This document shows, one piece after another, positions 46,553-54,221 of a DNA stretch of 64,000 nucleotides. The position numbers and the translations under genes were made by a program. The notes below the pieces were generated by a model that worked only from the letters and a program-made list of their open reading frames with translations, made no database searches and was not told the origin of the DNA. This DNA comes from Paraburkholderia kirstenboschensis (GTDB lineage: Bacteria > Pseudomonadota > Gammaproteobacteria > Burkholderiales > Burkholderiaceae), in assembly GCF_904848585.1 (NCBI RefSeq), contig NZ_CAJHCR010000004.1:1-64000 (forward strand), read 5' to 3'. Numbering within the stretch: the first letter of the stretch is position 1; each line of letters begins with the position of its first letter.

Positions 46553-48019
46553 ATGAATATCATCGAACCCGGTATCCGTAATCTCGCCACCGCCAAGGAC
46601 ATCCTCCTGACGCCCTACGGTCTCGACGAATCCCTGCTCACCCGCACGCTGGCTGAGATCTTCACGCATCGCGTCGACTATGCGGACCTGTACTTCCAGG
46701 CAACCCGCAGCGAAGCGTGGAGTCTGGAAGAAGGCATCGTGAAGTCGGGCAGTTTCAGCATCGACCAGGGCGTCGGCGTGCGTGCCGTGTCGGGCGACCG
46801 CACGGCTTTCGCGTATTCGGACGACCTGTCGCCCGAAGCTATCCGCCAGGCGGCCATTGCCACACGTGCAATTGCCAAGGCCGGCGGCGGCAAGCAGAAG
46901 ATCAAGGTGGCGTCGTCGCTGACCGGCATTGCCGGGCGCGATCTGTACCTGCCCGCCGATCCGCTGCATTCGCTCGACGCGACCGCCAAGGTCAAGCTGC
47001 TCGAGCGCATCGAACACATGGCGCGCGGTCGCGACCGGCGCATCCAGCAAGTGATGGCGGGCCTCGCCGGTGAATACGACGTCGTGCTGGTCGCGCGCAG
47101 CGACGGCGGCTTCGCAGCGGATATCCGCCCGCTCGTGCGAGTGTCCGTCACGGTGATCGCCGAGCAGAACGGACGCCGCGAAATCGGCAGTGGCGGCGGC
47201 GGCGGCCGCTTCGACTACAGCTATTTCACCGACGAAGTGCTGTCGCGCTACGTCGACGACGCGGTGCACGCAGCGCTCGTGAACCTCGAAGCGCGCCCGG
47301 CTCCTGCCGGCGCGATGACTGTCGTGCTTGGACCGGGCTGGCCCGGCGTGCTGCTGCACGAAGCAATCGGCCACGGTCTCGAAGGCGACTTCAATCGCAA
47401 GGGTTCGTCGGCGTTCGCGGGACGCATCGGCGAGCGGGTCGCGGCCAAGGGCGTGACTGTCGTCGACGACGGCACGCTGCCGAACCGCCGCGGCTCGCTC
47501 AACATCGACGACGAAGGCAATCCGACGCAGTGCACGACACTGATCGAAGACGGCATTCTCAAGGGTTACATTCAGGACACGCTCAACGCGCGGCTGATGA
47601 AGATGCCGGTCACGGGCAATGCACGCCGTGAGTCGTACGCGGCGCTGCCCATGCCGCGCATGACCAACACGTACATGCTCAACGGCGACAAGGACCCGCA
47701 GGAAATCATCGAATCGGTGAAAAACGGCTTGTATGCGGTGAATTTCGGCGGCGGCCAGGTCGACATCACCAATGGCAAGTTCGTGTTCTCGGCCTCCGAG
47801 GCGTACATGATCGAAGACGGCAAGATCACGTACCCGGTCAAGGGCGCGACGCTGATCGGCAGCGGTCCGGAGTCGCTCAAATACGTCAGCATGATCGGCA
47901 ACGACATGAAGCTCGATTCGGGCGTCGGCGTGTGCGGCAAGGAAGGCCAGAGCGTGCCGGTTGGCGTCGGGCAGCCGACACTGCGCATCGACCGGATGAC
48001 GGTTGGCGGCACTGCCTGA
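46553..48019 (+). CDS. tldD: Metalloprotease TldD
   Basis: 488 residues of the PmbA/TldD family. Zinc-site motif [11 protein letters not shown] starts at His269. GMDFSGD-like [12 protein letters not shown] and C-terminal [29 protein letters not shown] are typical. TldD works with TldE/PmbA to degrade unfolded or modified peptides. A hairpin terminator follows the stop codon. Confidence 0.97.
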   Translation: MNIIEPGIRNLATAKDILLTPYGLDESLLTRTLAEIFTHRVDYADLYFQATRSEAWSLEEGIVKSGSFSIDQGVGVRAVSGDRTAFAYSDDLSPEAIRQAAIATRAIAKAGGGKQKIKVASSLTGIAGRDLYLPADPLHSLDATAKVKLLERIEHMARGRDRRIQQVMAGLAGEYDVVLVARSDGGFAADIRPLVRVSVTVIAEQNGRREIGSGGGGGRFDYSYFTDEVLSRYVDDAVHAALVNLEARPAPAGAMTVVLGPGWPGVLLHEAIGHGLEGDFNRKGSSAFAGRIGERVAAKGVTVVDDGTLPNRRGSLNIDDEGNPTQCTTLIEDGILKGYIQDTLNARLMKMPVTGNARRESYAALPMPRMTNTYMLNGDKDPQEIIESVKNGLYAVNFGGGQVDITNGKFVFSASEAYMIEDGKITYPVKGATLIGSGPESLKYVSMIGNDMKLDSGVGVCGKEGQSVPVGVGQPTLRIDRMTVGGTA

Positions 48020-48030
48020 AAGTGAACACG

Positions 48031-48071
48031 CCGCATGTTTCGTGCGTCAAATGCGCAAAACATGCGGATTT
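48031..48071 (+). terminator. Terminator of tldD
   Basis: Stem CCGCATGTTT/AAACATGCGG (48031-48040 with 48058-48067), plus an inner TGCG/CGCA pairing, followed by ATTTT. It lies 11 bp after the tldD stop, and separates tldD from the aroG promoter. Confidence 0.75.
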
Positions 48072-48094
48072 TCCGCATTTTCTGGCCGCGCCGC

Positions 48095-48123
48095 TTGTCA
48101 GTCGAGCTTAACCGGGTTATAAA
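48095..48123 (+). promoter_or_regulatory. Sigma-70 promoter of the aroG leader
   Basis: TTGTCA (48095-48100), a 17-bp spacer and TATAAA (48118-48123), each one base from consensus. The start would be near 48130, about 30 nt before the leader-peptide ATG. Confidence 0.82.
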
Positions 48124-48160
48124 GTCACTCACCCTTTTTGACCAGCGACTCCATTTCGCC

Positions 48161-48229
48161 ATGTCCGCCAAGTTTTACTTTTACTTTTTTTGGTATCTCA
48201 GACCGCTGGCGGATCGAGAGGGGTGTTAG
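48161..48229 (+). CDS. aroG leader peptide (22 codons, aromatic-rich)
   Basis: ATG 48161 to TAG 48227-48229 encodes a 22-residue peptide MSAKFYFYFFWYLRPLADRE followed by Gly-Cys. Codons 5-12 are Phe-Tyr-Phe-Tyr-Phe-Phe-Trp-Tyr. Such a run is the hallmark of an attenuator leader. Scarcity of charged tRNA-Phe, -Tyr or -Trp would stall the ribosome there. The ribosome site is weak. Its downstream codons overlap the strand that forms the antiterminator. It is too short for standard gene callers. The peptide itself probably has no function. Confidence 0.85.
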   Translation: MSAKFYFYFFWYLRPLADREGC

Positions 48230-48288
48230 TGCACGTAGAACACCGAGAATTCCCGAAAAACCGCCAGCGAGTCTGGCGGTTTTTTTTC
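48204..48288 (+). promoter_or_regulatory. Transcription attenuator of aroG (antiterminator and terminator)
   Basis: The antiterminator pairs CGCTGGCGG (48204-48212) with CCGCCAGCG (48261-48269) over 9 perfect base pairs. The competing terminator stem AACCGCCAG/CTGGCGGTT (48259-48267 with 48273-48281) is followed by T-rich sequence to 48287. The two share the CCGCCAG strand and exclude each other. A further stem GGTGTT/AACACC (48222-48227 with 48239-48244) lies around the leader stop codon and could form when translation completes. Confidence 0.85.
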
Positions 48289-48364
48289 GCCTTACGTCTT
48301 TGAACATTATGTTTTGCACGCACCGCCCGCGCGAACACGCTACGAACCGATTCAGGAGAACAAC

Positions 48365-49438
48365 ATGCCCCCGCACAACACCGACGATGTCCGCATTCGC
48401 GAATTGAAAGAACTTACTCCGCCTGCACACCTGATCCGCGAATTTGCCTGCGACGAAGCGGTGTCCGACCTGATCTACAACTCACGCACCGCCATGCACC
48501 GCATTCTGCACGGCATGGACGACCGCTTGATCGTCATCGTCGGGCCGTGCTCGATTCACGATACGAAGGCGGCGTTGGAATACGCGGGGCGTCTCGTCGA
48601 ACTGCGCAAGCGCTTCGCGGGTGAACTCGAAGTTGTGATGCGTGTGTACTTCGAAAAGCCGCGCACGACGGTCGGCTGGAAGGGTCTCATCAACGACCCG
48701 CATATGGATAACAGCTTCAAGATCAACGAAGGGCTGCGCACGGCGCGCGAACTGCTGTTGCGCATCAACGAACTCGGTCTGCCCGCCGCCACCGAATATC
48801 TCGACATGATCAGCCCGCAGTACATCGCCGACCTGATCTCGTGGGGCGCGATCGGCGCGCGGACCACCGAGTCGCAAGTGCACCGCGAACTCGCTTCGGG
48901 CCTGTCGTGCCCGGTCGGCTTCAAGAACGGCACGGACGGCAATGTGAAGATCGCTGTCGACGCGATCAAAGCCGCGTCGCAGCCGCACCATTTCCTGTCG
49001 GTCACGAAAGGCGGCCACTCGGCGATCGTATCGACGGCGGGCAACGAGGATTGCCATATCATCCTGCGCGGCGGCAAGACGCCGAATTACGACGCGGACA
49101 GCGTCAACGCGGCGTGCTCGGACATCGGCAAGTCAGGTCTCGCCGCGCGTCTGATGATCGACGCGAGCCACGCGAATAGTTCGAAGAAGCATGAGAACCA
49201 GATCCCCGTGTGCGCGGACATCGGCCGGCAAATTGCTTCGGGTGACGAACGAATTATCGGCGTGATGGTGGAATCGCATCTGGTGGCCGGTCGCCAGGAC
49301 TTGCAGGAAGGCTGCGCGCTCACGTACGGGCAGAGCGTCACCGATGCATGTATCGGCTGGGACGAAAGCGTTGCCGTGCTCGAAGGTCTCGCCGACGCCG
49401 TGAAGCAACGGCGCGTGGCGCGCGGAAGCGGCAACTGA
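48365..49438 (+). CDS. aroG: 3-deoxy-7-phosphoheptulonate (DAHP) synthase
   Basis: 357 residues, type I DAHP synthase like E. coli AroG/AroF/AroH. Motifs include IVIVGPCSIHD, PRTTVGWKGLINDPHMD, GFKNGTDGN, HHFLSVTKGGHSAIV and IDASHANSSKKHENQ. It condenses PEP and erythrose-4-phosphate, the committed step to chorismate and Phe, Tyr and Trp. The ATG is preceded by AGGAGAACA. A complete aromatic-amino-acid attenuator lies upstream, and a strong terminator follows. Confidence 0.97.
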   Translation: MPPHNTDDVRIRELKELTPPAHLIREFACDEAVSDLIYNSRTAMHRILHGMDDRLIVIVGPCSIHDTKAALEYAGRLVELRKRFAGELEVVMRVYFEKPRTTVGWKGLINDPHMDNSFKINEGLRTARELLLRINELGLPAATEYLDMISPQYIADLISWGAIGARTTESQVHRELASGLSCPVGFKNGTDGNVKIAVDAIKAASQPHHFLSVTKGGHSAIVSTAGNEDCHIILRGGKTPNYDADSVNAACSDIGKSGLAARLMIDASHANSSKKHENQIPVCADIGRQIASGDERIIGVMVESHLVAGRQDLQEGCALTYGQSVTDACIGWDESVAVLEGLADAVKQRRVARGSGN

Positions 49439-49480
49439 TTGCTGTTCGGCCGCATCGTGCGATGCGGATTGAAGACGAAA

Positions 49481-49508
49481 AACCCGGCTCGACGAGCCGG
49501 GTTTTTTG
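49481..49508 (+). terminator. Rho-independent terminator of aroG
   Basis: Stem AACCCGGCTC/GAGCCGGGTT (49481-49490 with 49494-49503) with 3-nt loop and a T-run, 43 bp after the stop codon. The A-run upstream makes it usable from both strands. Confidence 0.9.
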
Positions 49509-49587
49509 TTTTCCTGGCCGAACGGATGAATGGTGCTTCATGGGCCGCCTCGGTACCGTAACGAATCATGGCCGGGACTGGAATGAC

Positions 49588-49623
49588 TTGACCCGGTGGA
49601 TTGGTACGTATAATATTTTGTAC
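49588..49623 (+). promoter_or_regulatory. Promoter and possible operator of the toxin-antitoxin pair
   Basis: TTGACC (49588-49593) and TATAAT (49609-49614) are separated by only 15 bp, so the promoter may be weak. The -10 sits within an imperfect palindrome flanked by GTAC (49604-49607) and GTAC (49620-49623), a plausible site for autoregulation by the antitoxin. Confidence 0.5.
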
Positions 49624-49636
49624 ACGGAAGGCGGTT

Positions 49637-49975
49637 ATGGGGCAGGAAAAAGAAATTCGCTGGCTAGGGTCCAGCTATCGCGATCTACTCGCCTTTCCCG
49701 AAGAGCCGCGCCGGCAGGCGGGCTTTCAGTTAGGCAAGATTCAGGCAGGTCTCGATCCTGACGACTGGAAGCCGTTCGACTCAATCGGCGCTGGAACGCG
49801 TGAAATCCGCATCAGAGAAGCTAACGGTATTTATCGCGTGATGTACGTTTCGAAGTTTGCTGAAGCGCTTTACGTGCTTCATTGCATGCAGAAGAAAACG
49901 CAGAAGTTGGCTCCGCACGACAGATTGATCGCAGAAACGCGGTACCGCGCCATTATTAATGATAGGAAACCTTAA
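49637..49975 (+). CDS. RelE/HigB-like toxin (phage Gp49-like family)
   Basis: 112 residues. The motif FDSIGAGTREIRI, then YRVMYVSKFAEALYVLHCMQKKTQKL and ETRYRAIINDRK, matches the Gp49-like/HigB toxin family, RelE-fold mRNA interferases. ATG 49637 has GGAAGG 5 nt upstream. The in-frame TTG/GTG codons at 49601 lie in the promoter. The antitoxin begins 3 nt downstream, and toxin-first order is typical of HigBA-like pairs. Confidence 0.82.
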   Translation: MGQEKEIRWLGSSYRDLLAFPEEPRRQAGFQLGKIQAGLDPDDWKPFDSIGAGTREIRIREANGIYRVMYVSKFAEALYVLHCMQKKTQKLAPHDRLIAETRYRAIINDRKP

Positions 49976-49978
49976 CAA

Positions 49979-50311
49979 ATGACGATCGACACTAAAATTC
50001 GTCACGTAACCAAGCCTGGCGCGAACGTGTTCCTCGAACTGGGCTTTTCCGCAGCGGAGGCGAAGCGCTTGCATGCCGCGTCGCAGAAGCAGATCAACGA
50101 CACGAGGCTGCTCAAGGAGCAGCTCATGACGGAGTTATCCAGCTGGATAGAGCAGCATCATCTGAAGCAGGCAGAGGCCGCTGAGATTCTCATGGTCTCG
50201 CGCCCGCGCGTGTCCGACGTGGTCAACAAGAAAACCACCAAGTTCACCATCGACACGCTCGTGGAAATGTTGAGCCGAATTGGCAAGCCGGTTACGTTGG
50301 CGGTGGGATAG
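49979..50311 (+). CDS. XRE-family antitoxin (HigA-like, HTH_37)
   Basis: 110 residues. A Cro/C1-type helix-turn-helix lies at about residues 60-95 (HHLKQAEAAEILMVSRPRVSDVVNKK), then FTIDTLVEMLSRIGKPVTLAV. This pattern matches the HTH_37 antitoxins paired with Gp49-like toxins. It would neutralise the toxin and repress its own promoter. The stop lies 70 bp from the end of convergent hmp. Confidence 0.85.
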   Translation: MTIDTKIRHVTKPGANVFLELGFSAAEAKRLHAASQKQINDTRLLKEQLMTELSSWIEQHHLKQAEAAEILMVSRPRVSDVVNKKTTKFTIDTLVEMLSRIGKPVTLAVG

Positions 50312-50380
50312 CGTGCATGGCTCGCGGCTTGTTTGCGTTTTTTTCGCTTCCTTGCGCGGCTTACCATGCACAGCTACGTT

Positions 50381-51586
50381 TCACTCGACCGCGCCCGAAC
50401 CAAAGACCTCTGTGTGAATCCGCGCCGGGTCCACGCCGAGCGCTGCAAGCGCATCGCACTGTGCGCGCATGAAGGGCACCGGTCCGCAGATGTAGTAGTC
50501 GGCATCCGGCACGATGACCTGATCGGCGATTTTTGCCACGTCGAGACGCCCTTCGAAATCGTAGTCGACGCCCTGCCGGTCGCCTGCGTCGACCGCTTCA
50601 TAGAACACCACGCGCTTCGCGTTCGGATGCGACGCGACGGTCTCGTTGAGCCACTGCCGGAACGCATGCACGCGGCCGTTACGGCATGCGTGCACGAAAG
50701 TCACGCTCCGCTCGCTGCCGTCGGCGAGGATGGTTGACAGCATCGAGGTCATCGGCGTCACGCCCACGCCGCCGCTCATCAGCACCACAGGCGTGGTTTT
50801 CTTGCGGTCGAGCGTGAAGTCGCCCATCGGCGCGCTCACATGTACGACGGTGCCCTCTTCGACATCCGCGTGCAGCAGGTTGGACACGTGGCCGGGCGCT
50901 GTGTCTTCGCGGCCGTCTTCGCGCTTCACGGAGATGCGCAGCCACTTGCCATGTGGTGCGTCCGACAAGCTGTACTGACGCGGCTGATCGACGCCCAGCT
51001 TGTCGACGAAACGTTTCACGCTCACATACTGGCCGGGTTCAAAGTCACACGTGGCCGAACCGTCGGCAGGCGTCAGATAGAACGACGTAATTTCGTCGCT
51101 CTCCACCTGCTTGCGCGCCACCTTGAACGGACGGAAGCCGCTCCACGCCGCGCCTTCATACAGCTTCGCCTCGGTGCCCACGAAGATGTTTGCGAGCTGA
51201 CCATACGCGACTTGCCAGGCGTCGAGCGTGGGTTGATCGACCGCGTCGCCGAGCACGTCGACGATCGCACCCAACAGGTGGCGGCCCACAATCGGATAGT
51301 GCTCGGGCCGGATGTTCAAGCTAGCGTGCTTGTTGGCGATCCGCGAGACAGTCGGGCCGAGCGCGCCCAGATTGTCGATGTTGGCCGCGTACGCGTACAC
51401 CGCGCGCGCCAGCGTTTCGGGTTGATTGCCGCTCTGCTGGTGCGTCTGGTTGAACAGGTTCTTCAACTCCGGATGATGCGCGAACATGCGCTTGTAGAAA
51501 TGCTTCGTGATGGTCGTGCCATGTTCAGCAAGCACGGGCACCGTGGCTTTGACGCGGGCAATCTGTTCGGCGGTCAGGGCGGTCAT
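50381..51586 (-). CDS. hmp: Nitric-oxide dioxygenase (flavohaemoglobin)
   Basis: 401 residues in three domains. The globin domain (about 1-140) has proximal His87 within SRIANKHASLNIRPEHYPIVG. An FAD domain carries RQYSLSDAP. An NAD domain carries SGGVGVTPMTSML and ends with CGPVPFM and GVDPARIHTEVFG. It oxidises NO to nitrate with O2. ATG 51586 is preceded by AAGGAG. A near-perfect NsrR operator lies 16-38 bp upstream of the ATG. Confidence 0.98.
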   Translation of the reverse strand: MTALTAEQIARVKATVPVLAEHGTTITKHFYKRMFAHHPELKNLFNQTHQQSGNQPETLARAVYAYAANIDNLGALGPTVSRIANKHASLNIRPEHYPIVGRHLLGAIVDVLGDAVDQPTLDAWQVAYGQLANIFVGTEAKLYEGAAWSGFRPFKVARKQVESDEITSFYLTPADGSATCDFEPGQYVSVKRFVDKLGVDQPRQYSLSDAPHGKWLRISVKREDGREDTAPGHVSNLLHADVEEGTVVHVSAPMGDFTLDRKKTTPVVLMSGGVGVTPMTSMLSTILADGSERSVTFVHACRNGRVHAFRQWLNETVASHPNAKRVVFYEAVDAGDRQGVDYDFEGRLDVAKIADQVIVPDADYYICGPVPFMRAQCDALAALGVDPARIHTEVFGSGAVE

Positions 51587-51601
51587 TTATACTTCTCCTT
51601 A

Positions 51602-51624
51602 AAGATGCATATACGATACATCTT
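51602..51624. promoter_or_regulatory. NsrR operator upstream of hmp
   Basis: A 23-bp inverted repeat: AAGATGCAT (51602-51610), five bases, then ATACATCTT (51616-51624). It matches the NsrR consensus AAGATGYAT-N5-ATRCATCTT. NsrR is the NO-sensing iron-sulfur repressor of hmp in many proteobacteria. The site sits where the hmp promoter should be. Confidence 0.88.
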
Positions 51625-51691
51625 AAAGCATGTGGTCCGTTCAGACAGATTGTCGCAGGCCCATTGCCGCGTGCTGAAAGGGGCCGTGCGC

Positions 51692-52246
51692 CTAGTTTTG
51701 CCCGCGATCGTGCTGCCAGAGGACGTCCGCGCCGCCGTCGGCCCGATTGAGCACACGTGCGAAGACAAACAGAAGATCCGACAGACGGTTCACATACTGA
51801 CGCGGCGCGGCGTTGACGGCTTCCTCGTCACCGAGGGCGACGATCGAGCGTTCGGCGCGGCGGCAAACGGTACGGCAAACGTGGGCGAGAGACGCCGCGC
51901 GCGAGCCGCCCGGCAAGATGAACTCTTTTAGAGGCGCAAGTGCAGCGTTGTGATCCGCGAGCCAATCGTCGAGCTGGGCGAGATGGCGGTCCGTGATCAT
52001 TGTGTGACCCGGAATGCACAGTTCGCCGCCAAGGTCGAACAGATCGTGCTGGATCGAGACCAGCGCCGCTCGCACGTCGTCGGGCAGACGCTCGCACAGC
52101 AGCACGCCGAGATTCGAATTGAGTTCGTCGACGTCGCCGATCGCCGCAATGCGCGCGCTGTCCTTGCGGACGCGCCGGCCGTCGCCGAGACCGGTGGTGC
52201 CGTCGTCGCCGGTGCGAGTGGCAATCTTGCTTAGACGGTTACCCAT
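51692..52246 (-). CDS. PduO-type cob(I)alamin adenosyltransferase
   Basis: 184 residues. The N-terminal motif SKIATRTGDDGTTGLGDGRRV (residues 5-25) is the ATP-binding loop. The C-terminal NRLSDLLFVFARVLNR is typical of the family. It transfers adenosyl from ATP to reduced cobalamin. ATG 52246 has GGGAGA upstream; an in-frame codon at 52261 is less likely. It is upstream of hmp in the same direction, but the NsrR site indicates hmp has its own promoter. Confidence 0.93.
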   Translation of the reverse strand: MGNRLSKIATRTGDDGTTGLGDGRRVRKDSARIAAIGDVDELNSNLGVLLCERLPDDVRAALVSIQHDLFDLGGELCIPGHTMITDRHLAQLDDWLADHNAALAPLKEFILPGGSRAASLAHVCRTVCRRAERSIVALGDEEAVNAAPRQYVNRLSDLLFVFARVLNRADGGADVLWQHDRGQN

Positions 52247-52664
52247 GATTTCTCCCTGCATTCAATGACGATGCCCGCGCCGATCGCGGACATCAGCGCA
52301 CCGATAGCGCACCGGGCACGGACTAGGTCCCAGTGCCTTGCACTGTGCTGGCCGCTGCGCAGCCACCGCATCATCTACCGCGTTATCACCGCGTTAACCA
52401 TATTGCGCAGAGCCAGCAGCCGCCGCCATTATAGGAGCGATGGCCGGCACGAAGTCCCCGAAGCGATTAAAGCGGCGCGACCACGGCAGAAAGCGATCGG
52501 CGTAAAATGAAGTGCCTGCTGCAAAAGCAGCTTCGCCTGACAATTACTAACAAGCTTTTTTATGGAGCTGGAGCAAGCGCCAAAGCGCCAACTCCGGTCG
52601 ACATCCTTGATTGGGACCGGAGTAAGCGCTGAAGCGCTAACTCCGGTCGACACAGGAGACATGT
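52247..52664. other. Gene-poor region upstream of the lone FAD oxidase
   Basis: No credible gene. It contains TAAAAT at about 52503-52508, a small GCTGC/GCAGC hairpin, and the pair of 34-bp repeats described separately. Confidence 0.5.
52570..52652. repeat. Two 34-bp hairpin-forming repeats
   Basis: Copies at 52570-52603 and 52619-52652 match at 30 of 34 positions; all four differences are transitions. Each reads GGAGYAAGCGCY... and ends AACTCCGGTCGACA. Copy 2 folds as GGAGT-A-AGCGC / GCGCT-A-ACTCC. The second copy touches the ribosome site of the next gene. It resembles a REP-like intergenic element. Confidence 0.8.
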
Positions 52665-54080
52665 GTGAATCATTCCGTTCCGTCGGCCACGCTGCGCCGG
52701 CCATTTCCCGCCGAATTGCTGAGCGCCCTCACCAACGCCTTCGGTGAGCGCGTGTCGGTCGCGCAAGCCGTGCGAGAGCACCACGGCCGCGACGAATCGC
52801 CGTTCGATCCCCAACTGCCCGACGCCGTCGTCTTCGCGCGCAACACTGAAGACGTGCAGACCGCCGTGAAGCTGTGCGGCCAGTACAACGTGCCGATCAT
52901 TCCGTACGGCAACGGCTCGTCGCTGGAAGGGCATCTGCTTGCGGTGCAGGGCGGCGTGTCGATCGATATGTCGGAAATGAACCGCGTGCTGTCCATCAAC
53001 GCCGAAGACCTCACGGTCACCGTCGAGCCAGGCATTTCGCGCAAGCAGTTGAACGAAGCACTACGCGACACCGGCCTCTTTTTCCCAATCGATCCGGGCG
53101 CGGACGCGAGCATCGGCGGCATGTCGGCCACGCGTGCATCAGGCACCAACGCTGTGCGCTACGGCACGATGCGCGAAAACGTGCTCGGGCTCAGCGTGGT
53201 GCTGGCCGACGGCCGCGTCATCAAGACGGGCACGCGGGCGCGCAAATCGTCCGCGGGCTACGACCTCACGCGTCTATTCGTCGGCTCGGAGGGCACGCTC
53301 GGCGTGATCACCGAAGTCACCGTGCGTCTTTATCCGCAGCCGGAGGCCGTGTCCGCCGCCGTCTGCGCATTTCCGTCGATGGGCGACGCGGTTCGCGCCG
53401 TCATCGAAACAATTCAGATCGGCGTGCCGATTGCCCGCGTGGAATTCGTCGACGCGCTCGCGATCCGCTCGATCAACCGGCATTCGAATCTCACGCTGCG
53501 CGAGGCGCCCACGCTGTTCTTCGAATTCCACGGCACCGAGGCCGGCGTGAAGGAACAAGCCGAACTCGTGCAGGAACTCGCCGCGCAGAACGGCGGCGAA
53601 GGATTCGAATGGGCGACGCGGCCGGAAGACCGCAGCCGTCTGTGGAACGCGCGCCACAATGCCTATTTCGCGATGCTGCAACTGAAGCCCGGTTGCCGCG
53701 CCGTCACGACCGACGTCTGCGTGCCGATCTCGCGACTCGCGGAATGCGTTGTGGAAACCGAGCAGGATTTGAAGGCCTCGCCGCTGCCCTGCCCGATCGT
53801 CGGCCATGTTGGCGACGGCAATTTCCACGTCGCGATCCTGATCGATCCGGACAAGCCGGACGAACTCGCCGAGGCAGAGCGCTTGAACCATCGCATCGTG
53901 CAGCGCGCGCTGCGCATGGACGGCACCTGCACCGGCGAGCATGGAGTCGGTCTGCACAAGATGGGTTTTCTGCTGGAAGAACACGGCGACGTTGCGGTGG
54001 ACACCATGCGCTCCATCAAACACGCGCTCGATCCGCAAAATCTGATGAACCCCGGCAAGATTTTTAGCTGGGCGGCTTGA
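52665..54080 (+). CDS. FAD-linked oxidase (glycolate/D-lactate dehydrogenase-like)
   Basis: 471 residues. An N-terminal PCMH/FAD domain contains IIPYGNGSSLEGHLL and DPGADASIGGMSATRASGTNAVRYG. The C-terminal FAD-oxidase domain contains VGHVGDGNFHVAIL and GTCTGEHGVGLHKMGFL. This is the GlcD/D-lactate dehydrogenase family; the substrate is uncertain. The start is GTG 52665 with AGGAG 8 nt upstream. ATG 52661 is out of frame. It is separate from the glcDEF operon downstream. Confidence 0.88.
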   Translation: MNHSVPSATLRRPFPAELLSALTNAFGERVSVAQAVREHHGRDESPFDPQLPDAVVFARNTEDVQTAVKLCGQYNVPIIPYGNGSSLEGHLLAVQGGVSIDMSEMNRVLSINAEDLTVTVEPGISRKQLNEALRDTGLFFPIDPGADASIGGMSATRASGTNAVRYGTMRENVLGLSVVLADGRVIKTGTRARKSSAGYDLTRLFVGSEGTLGVITEVTVRLYPQPEAVSAAVCAFPSMGDAVRAVIETIQIGVPIARVEFVDALAIRSINRHSNLTLREAPTLFFEFHGTEAGVKEQAELVQELAAQNGGEGFEWATRPEDRSRLWNARHNAYFAMLQLKPGCRAVTTDVCVPISRLAECVVETEQDLKASPLPCPIVGHVGDGNFHVAILIDPDKPDELAEAERLNHRIVQRALRMDGTCTGEHGVGLHKMGFLLEEHGDVAVDTMRSIKHALDPQNLMNPGKIFSWAA

Positions 54081-54221
54081 AGCGTCGTTCCGAGGCGCGT
54101 TGTCGAAAGCGATTGAGCAGGACTGACCGCGGCTGAGCGTGATCGAGCCGCGGCGGCCGCGAACGGCCCGCCACGCAAGCGCCGGATAGCGCCGGGCGAA
54201 AGACACGAGGAGACGACTCAC

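Noticed and set aside
52265..52510. 81-codon plus-strand open frame before the FAD oxidase
   Set aside because: It has no ribosome site, is low-complexity and Arg-rich, and has no recognisable family.
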